Assembly: GCF_023218935.1 (NCBI RefSeq)
Contig: NZ_JAJIAL010000001.1
Source of the DNA: Fructobacillus cardui
GTDB taxonomy: Bacteria; Bacillota; Bacilli; Lactobacillales; Lactobacillaceae
DNA length: 64,000 nucleotides
Strand: one strand, 5' to 3'
In this document: piece after piece, positions 26,312 to 34,935 of the stretch
How positions within the stretch are numbered: position 1 is the stretch's first letter
Layout of the letters: each line of letters starts with the position of its first letter
The notes under the pieces: generated by a model
The model's database searches: none
Told to the model about the DNA's origin: nothing
The model's input: the letters and a program-made list of their open reading frames with translations, nothing else
Made by a program: the position numbers and the translations under genes

Positions 26312-26903
26312 GGTTCTTCTCTCCCGTATAAGCTAAGAAATTAGTAAAAATTTGTTTGGCGGTCGCTTGGTCCGTCATAATTGATTCGGGATGAAATTCA
26401 ACCCCGTAAACGTGGTTCTCTTCATCGGCAACCGCTTGGATAGTGCCATCATCGGCCTGGGCGGTCACGGCTAAGTGATTGGGAATGGTGGCCGGATCAA
26501 TCATCAAGGAATGCTAGCGGCCAACCGTAAACGTTGTCGGACAACTGGCTAAAATACCTGCTGACTGATTGCCCTGCTGGTGAATCAGACTCGTCTTCCC
26601 GTGCATGAGAGGGGCCGTAACGATCTTGGCCCCATAGACCTCGCCAATTGCTTGGTGGCCAAGGCAAACACCGAGAACGGGCACCCGCCCGATGGCTGCT
26701 GCCAAAACGGTATTGAGGTTCCCAGCCTGATTTGGCCGACCCGGCCCCGGCGATAAGATCAATCCAGTCAACGTTGGCTCGTCCAGGTCCTCAATGCTTA
26801 CCTGATCATTTTTCACCACCTTGATGGTCTGCTTGGTCAACTTGCCGATTTCTTGGTAGAGGTTATAGGTAAAGCTGTCATAATTATCAATTAGTAATAG
26901 CAT
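26304..26903 (-). pseudogene. trpG: Anthranilate synthase glutaminase TrpG with in-frame amber codon
   Basis: Class-I glutamine amidotransferase subunit that supplies ammonia to TrpE. The frame is normal except for one TAG at 26514-26516. It lies in the conserved R-Y-H-S-L motif (here R-stop-H-S-L), so a tyrosine codon (TAC or TAT) became TAG. The N-terminal part carries the cysteine nucleophile (GVCLGHQAIG); the catalytic His-Glu pair (EFHPES) lies after the stop, so the truncated product of 129 residues should be inactive. Both flanks keep coding sequence and operon overlaps (17 nt with trpE, 8 nt with trpD), which suggests a recent lesion, a read error or suppression. Confidence 0.88.
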
Positions 26904-28413
26904 CAGCCGCCTCCTCCTTTGTGACCAACTCCAACATCAACCGGCTTTTATTTTCAAATTCACGATATTCTTCTTCTGGACTACTGTCGGCAACAATCCC
27001 GGCCCCAGCATGGACGACCAGGTTCTGATCCTTTTGATAAGCTAAGCGAATGCCAATGCAGATATCGAGGTCGCCATCAAAACCGATTGTGCCGATGCCA
27101 CCACCGTAAATGCCCCGCTTGCGGTCCTCCAACTGATTGATTATCTGCATGGCCGAAATCTTGGGTGCCCCCGATAACGTTCCGGCCGGCAAGGTCGCTG
27201 CTAAAATATCGACAGGGGTTAAATCAGCCTGGGCTTGGCTTTCGATTGTCGAACCAAGGTGCATCACATTTGGAAAGTAAAGCAAGTGGCGCAGCTTTGT
27301 AACGGCGACCGTGCCAAATTGGCTAACCCGGCCCAAGTCGTTTCGCCCCAGATCAACGAGCATATTATGCTCTGCGAGTTCCTTTTCGCTATGCTGCAAT
27401 TCCTGGGCAAAGAAGTGGTCCTCCTCTGTTGTTTTCCCCCGCCGCCTAGTACCCGCTAGCGGATACGAGAACAACCGGTCGCCGGTCTTCTTAATCAATG
27501 TTTCCGGTGAAGCGCCGGTTGCCTGGTAGTCACCGTTATGAAAGTAGAACTGGTAAGGCGATTGTGGGCCATTCTGAAGCCTGGTAAAGACACCTGGTAG
27601 GAGTTGCTGGTTATGCGTTTTAGCCAGGTAAGGATTGGATAAAATCGGCTGAAAGATATCACCTGCATGGATGTGTTCTTTCGTTATCTGCACCCGGTCA
27701 CTAAAGGCGGCCCGGGTAAATTGATTGGTAAAAGTTAGTGTGGGCTGGCTTTCAATCTCATCGCCCTCAAGCGACTCATGGTTGAAGCCACCCTGGTTTT
27801 CCTGCTTGGCAGCTGCTAACTCATTGTTCTGAACACGGTCCATGATTTCACCAGCCTGGTCCGCCAAATCATTTAATGTTTGTTGGACCTTTTCAAAGTC
27901 AGCCTCAATACGGTCGGACGCCACCATTTGGCTTAAAATCAGCTCCTTAGTTTCGTGCCGGTAATTGGCGACTACCTTTGGCAAAAATAATTCGAAATCT
28001 GCTAAGCCTAAATCATCTTGGGCCGGTGCTAAGTGAACATCGGGATGGTAGCGGACAAAATCATAGGCGAAGTAGCCAATTAACCCTGCTACAAAGGGGA
28101 TGGTATCAGTCACCTTCGGAATTTTGTACTGTTGATAAAGCTGATTTAAGAAGGCAATTGGGTCGCCCTGCTTGGTTTCAACTTGACCAGCTGCGCTCGT
28201 CACTTGAATTTGGCCATCACGGCCGGTAATCATTTGCTCAAGCGAAAGGAAGAAAGTCGTCACACCCTCACGTTGAAAGATCATCGTTTGATCCTGGGTT
28301 GTCCCCAGCTCCTGCATGAGCACCACTGGGTCAAAATTGCTTATTTTCTTGCTAACAATCACTGGCAGGAAGGGATATTCTTGGCCATATTGCTTTAGGT
28401 CTGTCTGATTCAA
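26887..28413 (-). CDS. trpE: Anthranilate synthase component I
   Basis: Makes anthranilate from chorismate, committing flux to tryptophan. The 508-residue protein has the chorismate-binding core: LAGTRRRGKTTEED, DLGRNDLGRVSQFG, LSGAPKISAMQIIN, the GIYGGGIG turn and GAGIVADSSPEEEY. The start is a TTG at 28413, preceded by AGGTGA 7-8 nt upstream. The same frame is open further upstream, but that region is the 3' side of the T-box terminator hairpin and cannot be the real start. With trpG interrupted, TrpE could still use free ammonia or a PabA-type partner encoded elsewhere. Confidence 0.93.
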   Translation of the reverse strand: MNQTDLKQYGQEYPFLPVIVSKKISNFDPVVLMQELGTTQDQTMIFQREGVTTFFLSLEQMITGRDGQIQVTSAAGQVETKQGDPIAFLNQLYQQYKIPKVTDTIPFVAGLIGYFAYDFVRYHPDVHLAPAQDDLGLADFELFLPKVVANYRHETKELILSQMVASDRIEADFEKVQQTLNDLADQAGEIMDRVQNNELAAAKQENQGGFNHESLEGDEIESQPTLTFTNQFTRAAFSDRVQITKEHIHAGDIFQPILSNPYLAKTHNQQLLPGVFTRLQNGPQSPYQFYFHNGDYQATGASPETLIKKTGDRLFSYPLAGTRRRGKTTEEDHFFAQELQHSEKELAEHNMLVDLGRNDLGRVSQFGTVAVTKLRHLLYFPNVMHLGSTIESQAQADLTPVDILAATLPAGTLSGAPKISAMQIINQLEDRKRGIYGGGIGTIGFDGDLDICIGIRLAYQKDQNLVVHAGAGIVADSSPEEEYREFENKSRLMLELVTKEEAADAITN

Positions 28414-28443
28414 CTCTTGGTCACCTCGTTTCGTTTTTTCAAC

Positions 28444-28778
28444 TAAAAAATCCGCCCATAACAACGCAATTTATGCTTTGTTAAGGACGGATCTTTTCCG
28501 CGGTGCCACCTTAATTAGGCTAAAAAACTGATTTCTTCGACAAAAAAAGCCGACGAAAAAAGTTTCTAGCCCCTCCTTAGCGAGATACCAACATATCCCC
28601 GACAACTGACGTATGCCTGACGTTTCCCCATACTTGAGCAACTACTCTTTCAGAAGAACCCTCCGTGGTCCATTTAACTGCCTGCGTTCCATCGCCTTCC
28701 CAGCATCGGCGACTCTCTTAGCGTGCACAACAATCTTGATCTCCACATCATTGGTTTTTATGGACGAACTATTCAATT
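28444..28778 (-). promoter_or_regulatory. Tryptophan T-box riboswitch of the trp operon
   Basis: The leader, read on the minus strand, holds the T-box core AAGGTGGCACCGCGG (complement of 28498-28512), followed by an intrinsic terminator (stem 28450-28463 / 28479-28492, then six U). Upstream, a Stem I-like region includes a TGG triplet in an AAATGGACC context (28670-28672, minus strand), the likely Trp specifier codon. Uncharged tRNA-Trp would stabilise the antiterminator and turn on trpE-G-D-C-F-BA. Confidence 0.9.
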
Positions 28779-28784
28779 GCCCTC

Positions 28785-28813
28785 AGTTTAATCACAAAAT
28801 GAAAAACTGTCAA
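28785..28813 (-). promoter_or_regulatory. trp operon promoter
   Basis: On the minus strand: perfect -35 TTGACA (28808-28813) and -10 TAAACT (28785-28790), with a 17-nt spacer. It fires into the T-box leader. Confidence 0.85.
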
Positions 28814-28972
28814 GAAAAAATGAGGATTATTTTCATTTTTTGATTTAAAAAATAACTTAATCCAAGAAAGAGCAACTGATATCCAAACATTTCTTCTTAT
28901 ATAGTCTATTATTTAGGCACCACACAAAATGAACGAAAAAAGAATAAAATGAGAAAAAAATGATAATAACTC

Positions 28973-29001
28973 TTGCAAAAACAAATTTCTTATGTTTTAA
29001 T
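28973..29001 (+). promoter_or_regulatory. aro operon promoter
   Basis: TTGCAA (28973-28978) and TTTAAT (28996-29001) separated by exactly 17 nt, about 32 nt before the leader peptide ATG. Confidence 0.65.
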
Positions 29002-29032
29002 TAAGGCAACTTAACGGAAAGGGATTCCAACA

Positions 29033-29092
29033 ATGAAAAAACCATCAGCACAAATGATGAGTCGTTATTATGGCTTTTATTACTTTAGATAG
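29033..29092 (+). CDS. Tyr/Phe-rich leader peptide of the aro operon
   Basis: A 19-residue peptide, MKKPSAQMMSRYYGFYYFR. Seven of its last nine residues before the stop are aromatic: Tyr-Tyr-Gly-Phe-Tyr-Tyr-Phe plus the final Arg. A GGAAAGGGA ribosome-site stretch lies about 10 nt before the ATG. The TAG stop overlaps the first hairpin arm of the attenuator. The codon content matches the products of the downstream operon (tyrA and a PheA/BacA-like gene). No T-box motif is present in this leader, so ribosome-mediated attenuation is the natural reading. Confidence 0.85.
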   Translation: MKKPSAQMMSRYYGFYYFR

Positions 29093-29269
29093 CACGTCCA
29101 ATTCTCGATGCGGACGTGCTCAAGCGTACGCATCTAGGTAATAAAGTCATCTTTGTGTTGGCCGACTAGATGTAACACCTAGTCGGTAATCGATGGCAAT
29201 CATGATGGAATCTTTTCTTTCTCACTGTGAGCAATCAGCCGACTAGGTCTTTACCTAGCCGGCTTTTTT
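29091..29269 (+). promoter_or_regulatory. Multi-hairpin transcription attenuator of the aro operon
   Basis: Seven segments pair with either neighbour. S1 29091-29099 with S2 29112-29120 (9 bp perfect); S2' 29107-29116 with S3 29125-29134 (9 of 10); S3' 29131-29137 with S4 29166-29172 (7 perfect); S4' 29162-29169 with S5 29179-29186 (8 perfect); S5 29177-29186 with S6 29239-29248 (10 perfect); S6 29237-29248 with S7 29253-29264 (11 of 12, followed by six T: the terminator). Adjacent hairpins exclude each other. A ribosome stalled at the first Tyr codons leaves S1 free and the chain ends in S5:S6, preventing termination; a ribosome reaching the stop masks S1 and the chain ends in the terminator. 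Confidence 0.82.
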
Positions 29270-29294
29270 ATTTAAATCAGGAAGGAAGAATCAC

Positions 29295-30173
29295 ATGACA
29301 AGAATTGATGGACACACCTACTTAATTGGCTTGATGGCCTACCCCATCCGCCACTCCATGTCACCAACCATGCACAACACCGCCTTTGAGGCCTTGAACC
29401 TAAACTTCGTTTACCTGGCTTTTGATGTCCCAGCCGAGAAGCTCAAGGATGGTGTCGCTGCTATCCGCACCTTAGACATGCGCGGTTCCAACGTCTCAAT
29501 GCCCAATAAGCAGGCCATCATCCCCTACCTCGACAAGCTCGATATTTCAGCCGAGCTCAACCAAGCCGTCAACACTGTGGTCAACGATAACGGCGTCTTA
29601 ACCGGTTACACCACTGACGGCGTCGGCTTCGTCACTGATTTAAAGAAAAAGGGCCATGAAGTTGCTGGAAAAAAGATGGTCTTGATTGGTGCCGGTGGTG
29701 CTGGAACACCCATTGCGACTCAGTCCGCACTCGATGGCCTCAGCGAAATCAGGATCTTCAACCGTCACGACGGCCGGTTCGACCACGCAAAAGAAACCGT
29801 TGACATCATCAATGAGAAAACCAATTGCCAGGCTAGCTTAACAGACCTTGCTGATCAAGCCGCTTTAAAAGAAGCCCTCGCTTGGGCAGACATCTTCTGT
29901 GATGCCACCGGCGTTGGCATGAAACCATTGGAAGACCAAAGCCTGGTCGAAGACCCAACCTGGTTCAAAAAGGATCTGGTCGTTTACAACACGGTTTACG
30001 CTCCAAGAGAAACCAAGCTCATGACCATTGCCAAGAATGCCGGCGTCGACCACGTTTACAACGGCTTGGGGATGATGATTGAACAAGGCGCAGCCGCCTT
30101 CAAACTTTGGACCGGCCAAGACATGCCAATCGACCTCGTCCAAGCGGCCATTGAGGAGAAGGACCATCAATGA
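29295..30173 (+). CDS. aroE: Shikimate dehydrogenase
   Basis: Reduces 3-dehydroshikimate to shikimate with NADPH. The 292-residue protein has the N-terminal substrate site HSMSPTMHN (about 19-27), the catalytic lysine in SNVSMPNKQA, the Rossmann GAGGAG loop and a C-terminal GLGMMIEQGAAAF helix. AAGGAAG lies before the ATG, directly after the attenuator terminator. It is the first structural gene of the aro operon and overlaps aroD by ATGA. An alternative quinate/shikimate-dehydrogenase role is possible from sequence alone. Confidence 0.93.
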   Translation: MTRIDGHTYLIGLMAYPIRHSMSPTMHNTAFEALNLNFVYLAFDVPAEKLKDGVAAIRTLDMRGSNVSMPNKQAIIPYLDKLDISAELNQAVNTVVNDNGVLTGYTTDGVGFVTDLKKKGHEVAGKKMVLIGAGGAGTPIATQSALDGLSEIRIFNRHDGRFDHAKETVDIINEKTNCQASLTDLADQAALKEALAWADIFCDATGVGMKPLEDQSLVEDPTWFKKDLVVYNTVYAPRETKLMTIAKNAGVDHVYNGLGMMIEQGAAAFKLWTGQDMPIDLVQAAIEEKDHQ

Positions 30174-30922
30174 AAACACTGACCTGTCACAATACCATCA
30201 TCGGGGAAAACGACCAAAGTGCCATTGCCCTCCCCATTGTCGCCGCTAACCTAGATGAGCTGAAGGCGCAACTGCCAGCCATCAAGGAAAGCCAACCTGA
30301 TTTAGTCGAATGGCGGATTGACCACCTCGACCACACCCCAGAATTAAAGGATTTAAAAGATATCCGAGCCGCCCTAACGACCGGCTTGGGTGACCTCCCC
30401 ATTATCGCCACCTTTCGAACACAGGGTGAGGGCGGTGCCATGCCACTTGAAGAAGCAGCTTACGGCGACTTCTTAGCTAAACTTGCTCAAAGTGACTTTG
30501 ACCTGATTGATGTCGAAGTTGACCACGACCAAAAAATGGTTGAAAAGGCCATCCAAGCCATCCATAATCAAAACCTTCAGGTCATCGCTAGTTACCACAA
30601 CTTCCAATCAACCCCAACCAACGCCTTTTTACAAAATCAATTCGAAAAAATGGCCAACTTGAAGGCGGACATTGCTAAGATTGCTGTTATGCCAACCGCC
30701 AAGGCTGATGTCTTACGCCTCTTAACCGCCAGCCAAACCGCTCAGGAAAGCCTAGCCATCCCCATCGTCACAATGGCCATGGGTGACCTTGGTAAAATCA
30801 GTCGGATCGCCGGTCAACTAAGCGGGTCAGCGATTACCTTCGCCAGCCTCGATGAAGCCAGCGGGTCAGCGCCCGGTCAGCTCACGATCGCTCAAATTCG
30901 TCAAATCTTTCAGCTACTCTAA
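30170..30922 (+). CDS. aroD: 3-dehydroquinate dehydratase, type I
   Basis: Dehydrates 3-dehydroquinate to 3-dehydroshikimate by a Schiff-base mechanism. The protein is 250 residues; the imine-forming lysine is in IAKIAVMP and the catalytic histidine in ASYHNF; the EWRIDHLD and FRTQGEGG substrate motifs are present. Its ATG overlaps the aroE stop; the MFS-chorismate mutase gene follows 12 nt later. Confidence 0.94.
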   Translation: MKTLTCHNTIIGENDQSAIALPIVAANLDELKAQLPAIKESQPDLVEWRIDHLDHTPELKDLKDIRAALTTGLGDLPIIATFRTQGEGGAMPLEEAAYGDFLAKLAQSDFDLIDVEVDHDQKMVEKAIQAIHNQNLQVIASYHNFQSTPTNAFLQNQFEKMANLKADIAKIAVMPTAKADVLRLLTASQTAQESLAIPIVTMAMGDLGKISRIAGQLSGSAITFASLDEASGSAPGQLTIAQIRQIFQLL

Positions 30923-30934
30923 GGAGAAATCGTT

Positions 30935-32371
30935 ATGCAAACTTCCCGCCTTCGTCTCAAAGCCGGCCTCTTCACCAACTACTTAGTCCACGGCTTTGGC
31001 ATGATTATTCTGACCCAAAACCTTGTCACCCTGGCCCATCACTGGCAATCCACATTAACAGTGGCCTCCTTTATCCTTTCCGGAATTGGTATCGGCCGTC
31101 TCATCGCCTACCTGATTATGGGCTTTATCTCTGACCGCTTTGGCCGCAAGACAACCCTCTTAATCGGGATGATTACATACCTGATTTTCTTCGTGGCAAC
31201 ACCGCTGAACCAATCGATTGCCCTGGCCTACGGCTTAGCCATCTTGGCCGGCGTAGCCAACTCAGCCCTCGACTCAGCAACCTACCCACTTTTGGCAGAA
31301 ATCAACCAAAACGGAACCAGTAATAGTGTCCTCTTGAAGGCCTTCATTTCCGTCGGCGAATTCATCTTGCCACTAATCGTTCTCTTCTTAACCGAGCAAA
31401 AGCTTTGGTTCGGCCTTTCATTCTTGGTCCCAGCCGCGATTTTGCTGGTCAACCTCGCCAACGTTCTCACGATTAACGTGAAGGACGCCAAGGAAAAGGC
31501 CGCTGTTGCAGAAACGTCCGGCCTCAAGCTTGGCTTTGCTAAGAAATCAACCTTGACTGCTGGCCTCTTTGTCTACGGCTACACCTCAATGGCCGTCATG
31601 ATTTGGTTTACCCAATGGATTACCATCTTTGCTAAGAAAATTGATTTCACGGCCGCCATGGCTCACTTCCTCCTTTCCCTTTACAGCCTTGGTTCCATCA
31701 GTGGCGTGATCATCGTCGTAGTCTTACTAAAGCGCCTGACCATTAAAAAAGAGCTCTTCCTCACATTAAATGCCGTCTCATTACTGGCTATCACCACGAT
31801 TACCTTGAGTACCAACGAAACGGTTTCGGCCATCGCCACCTTCCTCTTTGGTTTGAGCGCTGCGGGTGGTTTGATGCAAATCGCCTTGAACACCCTCTTG
31901 TCAATCTACCCAAAGCACAAGGGCATGTTAGTGGGTCTCTTCTTTATCTTCGGCTCCCTAGCTTCCTTCTCAGTGCCAATCATTACCGGCCTGATTGTGA
32001 AGAACCCAAGCATGAACATCATGGCCGGTAACATTCTGGTCGCCTTGGTTGGCCTAGCAGTCGCCGTGATTATGTTCTGGGCATTGCCAAGGGAAAAGCG
32101 GGCCAACACCTCTTTAGCCGACGCACGGGAAGACATTAACCGCATCGATGCACAATTGATTGACCTCCTCGAACAACGCTTCGCCGCTGTTGATGATGTG
32201 CATAAGTTCAAGCAAAATGGCCAAATTGCCATCAAAGACCTCGACCGCGAGCGGCAGGTTCTCGACAATGTTGCCAAGAAAACCAAAAATAAGGACCTGG
32301 TGGCTTATAATCAAGACATTATCCAAACCATTATGGATAATTCCCGCAAGTACCAGGCATCACTGAAATAA
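30935..32371 (+). CDS. MFS transporter fused to AroQ-type chorismate mutase
   Basis: A 478-residue two-domain protein. Residues 1 to about 388 form an MFS carrier with about 12 membrane helices and the loop motif GFISDRFGRKTTLL. From residue 394 to the end lies a complete AroQ (class II) chorismate mutase: an arginine in AREDINRID, arginine in EQRF, lysine in HKFKQ, LDRER, and a final helix MDNSRKYQ, all at positions used by the enzyme. Chorismate mutase makes prephenate for Tyr and Phe; the topology would place the domain in the cytosol. AAGGAG precedes the ATG. Given its neighbours, a shikimate/quinate-type substrate is plausible but unproven. No separate chorismate mutase gene is in the operon. 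Confidence 0.9.
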   Translation: MQTSRLRLKAGLFTNYLVHGFGMIILTQNLVTLAHHWQSTLTVASFILSGIGIGRLIAYLIMGFISDRFGRKTTLLIGMITYLIFFVATPLNQSIALAYGLAILAGVANSALDSATYPLLAEINQNGTSNSVLLKAFISVGEFILPLIVLFLTEQKLWFGLSFLVPAAILLVNLANVLTINVKDAKEKAAVAETSGLKLGFAKKSTLTAGLFVYGYTSMAVMIWFTQWITIFAKKIDFTAAMAHFLLSLYSLGSISGVIIVVVLLKRLTIKKELFLTLNAVSLLAITTITLSTNETVSAIATFLFGLSAAGGLMQIALNTLLSIYPKHKGMLVGLFFIFGSLASFSVPIITGLIVKNPSMNIMAGNILVALVGLAVAVIMFWALPREKRANTSLADAREDINRIDAQLIDLLEQRFAAVDDVHKFKQNGQIAIKDLDRERQVLDNVAKKTKNKDLVAYNQDIIQTIMDNSRKYQASLK

Positions 32372-32464
32372 GAACGAGGTAGTGGCAAATTGCTCTCAAT
32401 CATTCGCCACCTCCGCAACATCTACTCTCCAGACCCCATCCAGAAATAGAAAAGGAAAAACATT

Positions 32465-33634
32465 ATGCTCACATACTTAACCGCTGGCGAATCACACGGA
32501 CCGGAACTTTCAGGAATCTTGACAGGCATCCCCGCTGGTCTAAAACTCGATATCGATGAGATTAACGCCGCCTTGGCTGCCCGTCAGGGTGGCTACGGCC
32601 GTGGTAACCGGCAAAAGATTGAACATGACCAGGTGATCATCACTGGTGGTGTCCGCCACGGCAAGACACTCGGTTCCCCAATTGCCTTAACGGTTAAAAA
32701 CCGCGACCATAAGCAATGGTCTGAAATCATGAACCCCACCTCAGAGGAAACGCCTGAAAACACCCTGCGGTCCGTTAGTCGTCCCCGCCCCGGTCATGCT
32801 GATTTGGTCGGTGGGATGAAATATGGTCACCGCGACATGCGGAATGTTTTGGAACGGTCATCAGCCCGTGAAACAGCCATGCGGGTTGCTATCGGTAATA
32901 TCTGCAAGCAGGTCTTGCAAGCCCTAGATATCAAGATTGTCGGCTACGTGGAAGCCATTGGTGGCATCCATGCCGAGGGTAACCAACCCACGGATGTTGA
33001 CCAAATTGAAAAGTTGATTGGTCAAAACGACTTGCGTCTCACCGAAGAGACCCAGGTAACAGCCATTCATGAATTAATTGATACGGCGAAGCGCAATGGC
33101 GATACTTTGGGTGGTGTCATCCGAGTGGTGGCTGAAAACGTGCCAGCCGGCTTAGGATCCTATGTTTCCTGGGATACAAAATTAGATGCCAAGCTCGCAG
33201 CAGCCGTAATGGGTGTCAATGCCATGAAGGGTGTTGAAATCGGTGATGGCTTTGAAAATGCCGAACACCCCGGCAGCCAGGTCATGGACGAAATTGACTG
33301 GCAAGAAGGCCAAGGCTTTTCCCGTAATTCCGACCACCTGGGCGGCTTTGAAGGCGGGATGACCAACGGCATGTCCGTGATTGTTAAAGCCGCGATGAAG
33401 CCCATTCCAACGCTGTACAAGCCATTGCAAAGTGCCGACATCAATAGTAAGGAAGTCAAAAAGGCCACGGTGGAACGCTCCGACACCACCGCAATTGTGC
33501 CCGCCTCAATTGTGATTGAAAGCGTGATTGCTATCGAATTGGCCAAGGCAATTACCGATACTTTCGATGGCAGCAACCTCGCCCGCTTGCAAAAGCAAAT
33601 GGCGGACTACCGTCTCGAACTCAAGAATTTCTAA
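32465..33634 (+). CDS. aroC: Chorismate synthase
   Basis: Makes chorismate from EPSP with reduced FMN. It is 389 residues with GESHGPELSGILTGIPAG near the start, RQGGYGRGNRQKIE, the RPGHADLVGGMKYGHRD motif and ERSSARETAMRVA. AAAGGA precedes the ATG. The 93-nt gap from the MFS fusion gene contains a weak hairpin but no clear terminator, so the operon most likely continues. Confidence 0.96.
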   Translation: MLTYLTAGESHGPELSGILTGIPAGLKLDIDEINAALAARQGGYGRGNRQKIEHDQVIITGGVRHGKTLGSPIALTVKNRDHKQWSEIMNPTSEETPENTLRSVSRPRPGHADLVGGMKYGHRDMRNVLERSSARETAMRVAIGNICKQVLQALDIKIVGYVEAIGGIHAEGNQPTDVDQIEKLIGQNDLRLTEETQVTAIHELIDTAKRNGDTLGGVIRVVAENVPAGLGSYVSWDTKLDAKLAAAVMGVNAMKGVEIGDGFENAEHPGSQVMDEIDWQEGQGFSRNSDHLGGFEGGMTNGMSVIVKAAMKPIPTLYKPLQSADINSKEVKKATVERSDTTAIVPASIVIESVIAIELAKAITDTFDGSNLARLQKQMADYRLELKNF

Positions 33635-33643
33635 GGATAAATC

Positions 33644-34930
33644 ATGGCAGAACAAGATCGAACAAAATTAACCGGACGCATCACCGTTCCCGGTGACAAG
33701 AGTATCTCCCACCGTAGCATTATCTTTGCGGCGATTAGCACGGGTATGACAACAATTGATAATTTTTTGAAATCAGCTGACTGCCTGTCTACGATGCAGG
33801 CCTTCAAGGATTTGGGGGTCAACATTGATGAACGAGACGGCCAGGTCGTGGTCACCGGTGTTGGTTTAAAGGGACTGATGCAAAGCAACCAGCCTCTGGA
33901 CATGGGCAATTCCGGTACGTCAACTCGGTTGATTACCGGGCTCTTGGCGGGTCAGGACTTTGATTCAACGTTGATGGGGGATGCTTCACTTTCCAAGCGA
34001 CCAATGGCCCGGGTCACCGACCCACTCAGCCAGATGGGAGCTGATTTTACTAGCACTGAAAACCACCTGCCATTAACGGTCTTCGGTCGCCCTCTCCACG
34101 AGATTCATTACCGCCTGCCAGTTGCCAGTGCCCAAGTCAAAAGTGCCATCATCCTCGCCGCTCTTCAAGCAACGGGCAATACCGTGATTGAGGAACCAAC
34201 GGCTTCAAGAGACCATACGGAACGGATGTTGGCTGCCTTTAGCCCGGCCAGCATTGACCGTGAGGACCACAAGATTACCATTCACCCTGGCCATCCTCTG
34301 ACCGCCCAACACGTCACCGTTCCTGGTGATATTTCCTCTGCCGCCTTCTGGCTGGTTGCGGGTGCGATTGTGCCTGGTTCTTCCATCACGATTGAAAATG
34401 TTGGAATTAATCAAACGCGTACTGGCATTCTCTCAGTTCTACAGCAAATGGGTGCCCAACTGTCCATTCAAGAACACCCCCAGGCGAACGAGGAAACGGA
34501 ACCATCTGCCGATATTACCATCACGGCCTCGGCACTCAAGCCCTTTGAAATCGGTGCTGAAGAAATCCCCGCCCTTGTTGATGAAGTGCCACTCTTAGTC
34601 CTCTTAGCGGCCAGAGCGGATGGCGTCAGCCGCATTACCGGCGCTGAAGAATTGCGCTTCAAGGAATCCGACCGACTAGCGGTCGTGGCAGAAGAATTCC
34701 GGAAGCTCGGCATTGCTATCGAGGAATTACCTGATGGCTTCGTGATTGATGGCCACAAGAGTTGGCAAGTGCAAAACACTGATTTGGACAGCCACCAAGA
34801 CCACCGAATTGCAATGACCCTCAAAATTGCTTCCCTACTGGTTCCAGAGGACGTGACGATTCGAGACTTTAATGCCGTTAATATTTCTTACCCCAGCTTT
34901 TTAGCTGACTTGCAACGATTAAGGAGTTGA
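33644..34930 (+). CDS. aroA: EPSP synthase (class II type)
   Basis: Joins shikimate-3-phosphate and PEP to give EPSP. The 428-residue protein shows PGDKSISHRS, GNSGTSTRL and GDASLSKRPM. The motifs SAQVKS, RDHTER and NQTR match the pattern described for class II EPSP synthases, the group that includes glyphosate-tolerant enzymes; tolerance here is inference. AAGGA lies 7 nt before the ATG. Its end overlaps the ribosome site of tyrA. Confidence 0.95.
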   Translation: MAEQDRTKLTGRITVPGDKSISHRSIIFAAISTGMTTIDNFLKSADCLSTMQAFKDLGVNIDERDGQVVVTGVGLKGLMQSNQPLDMGNSGTSTRLITGLLAGQDFDSTLMGDASLSKRPMARVTDPLSQMGADFTSTENHLPLTVFGRPLHEIHYRLPVASAQVKSAIILAALQATGNTVIEEPTASRDHTERMLAAFSPASIDREDHKITIHPGHPLTAQHVTVPGDISSAAFWLVAGAIVPGSSITIENVGINQTRTGILSVLQQMGAQLSIQEHPQANEETEPSADITITASALKPFEIGAEEIPALVDEVPLLVLLAARADGVSRITGAEELRFKESDRLAVVAEEFRKLGIAIEELPDGFVIDGHKSWQVQNTDLDSHQDHRIAMTLKIASLLVPEDVTIRDFNAVNISYPSFLADLQRLRS

Positions 34931-34935
34931 TCAAA

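Noticed and set aside
28414..28464. Upstream extension of TrpE
   Set aside because: The extra codons come from the T-box terminator hairpin and its U tract; the TTG at 28413 has a proper ribosome site.
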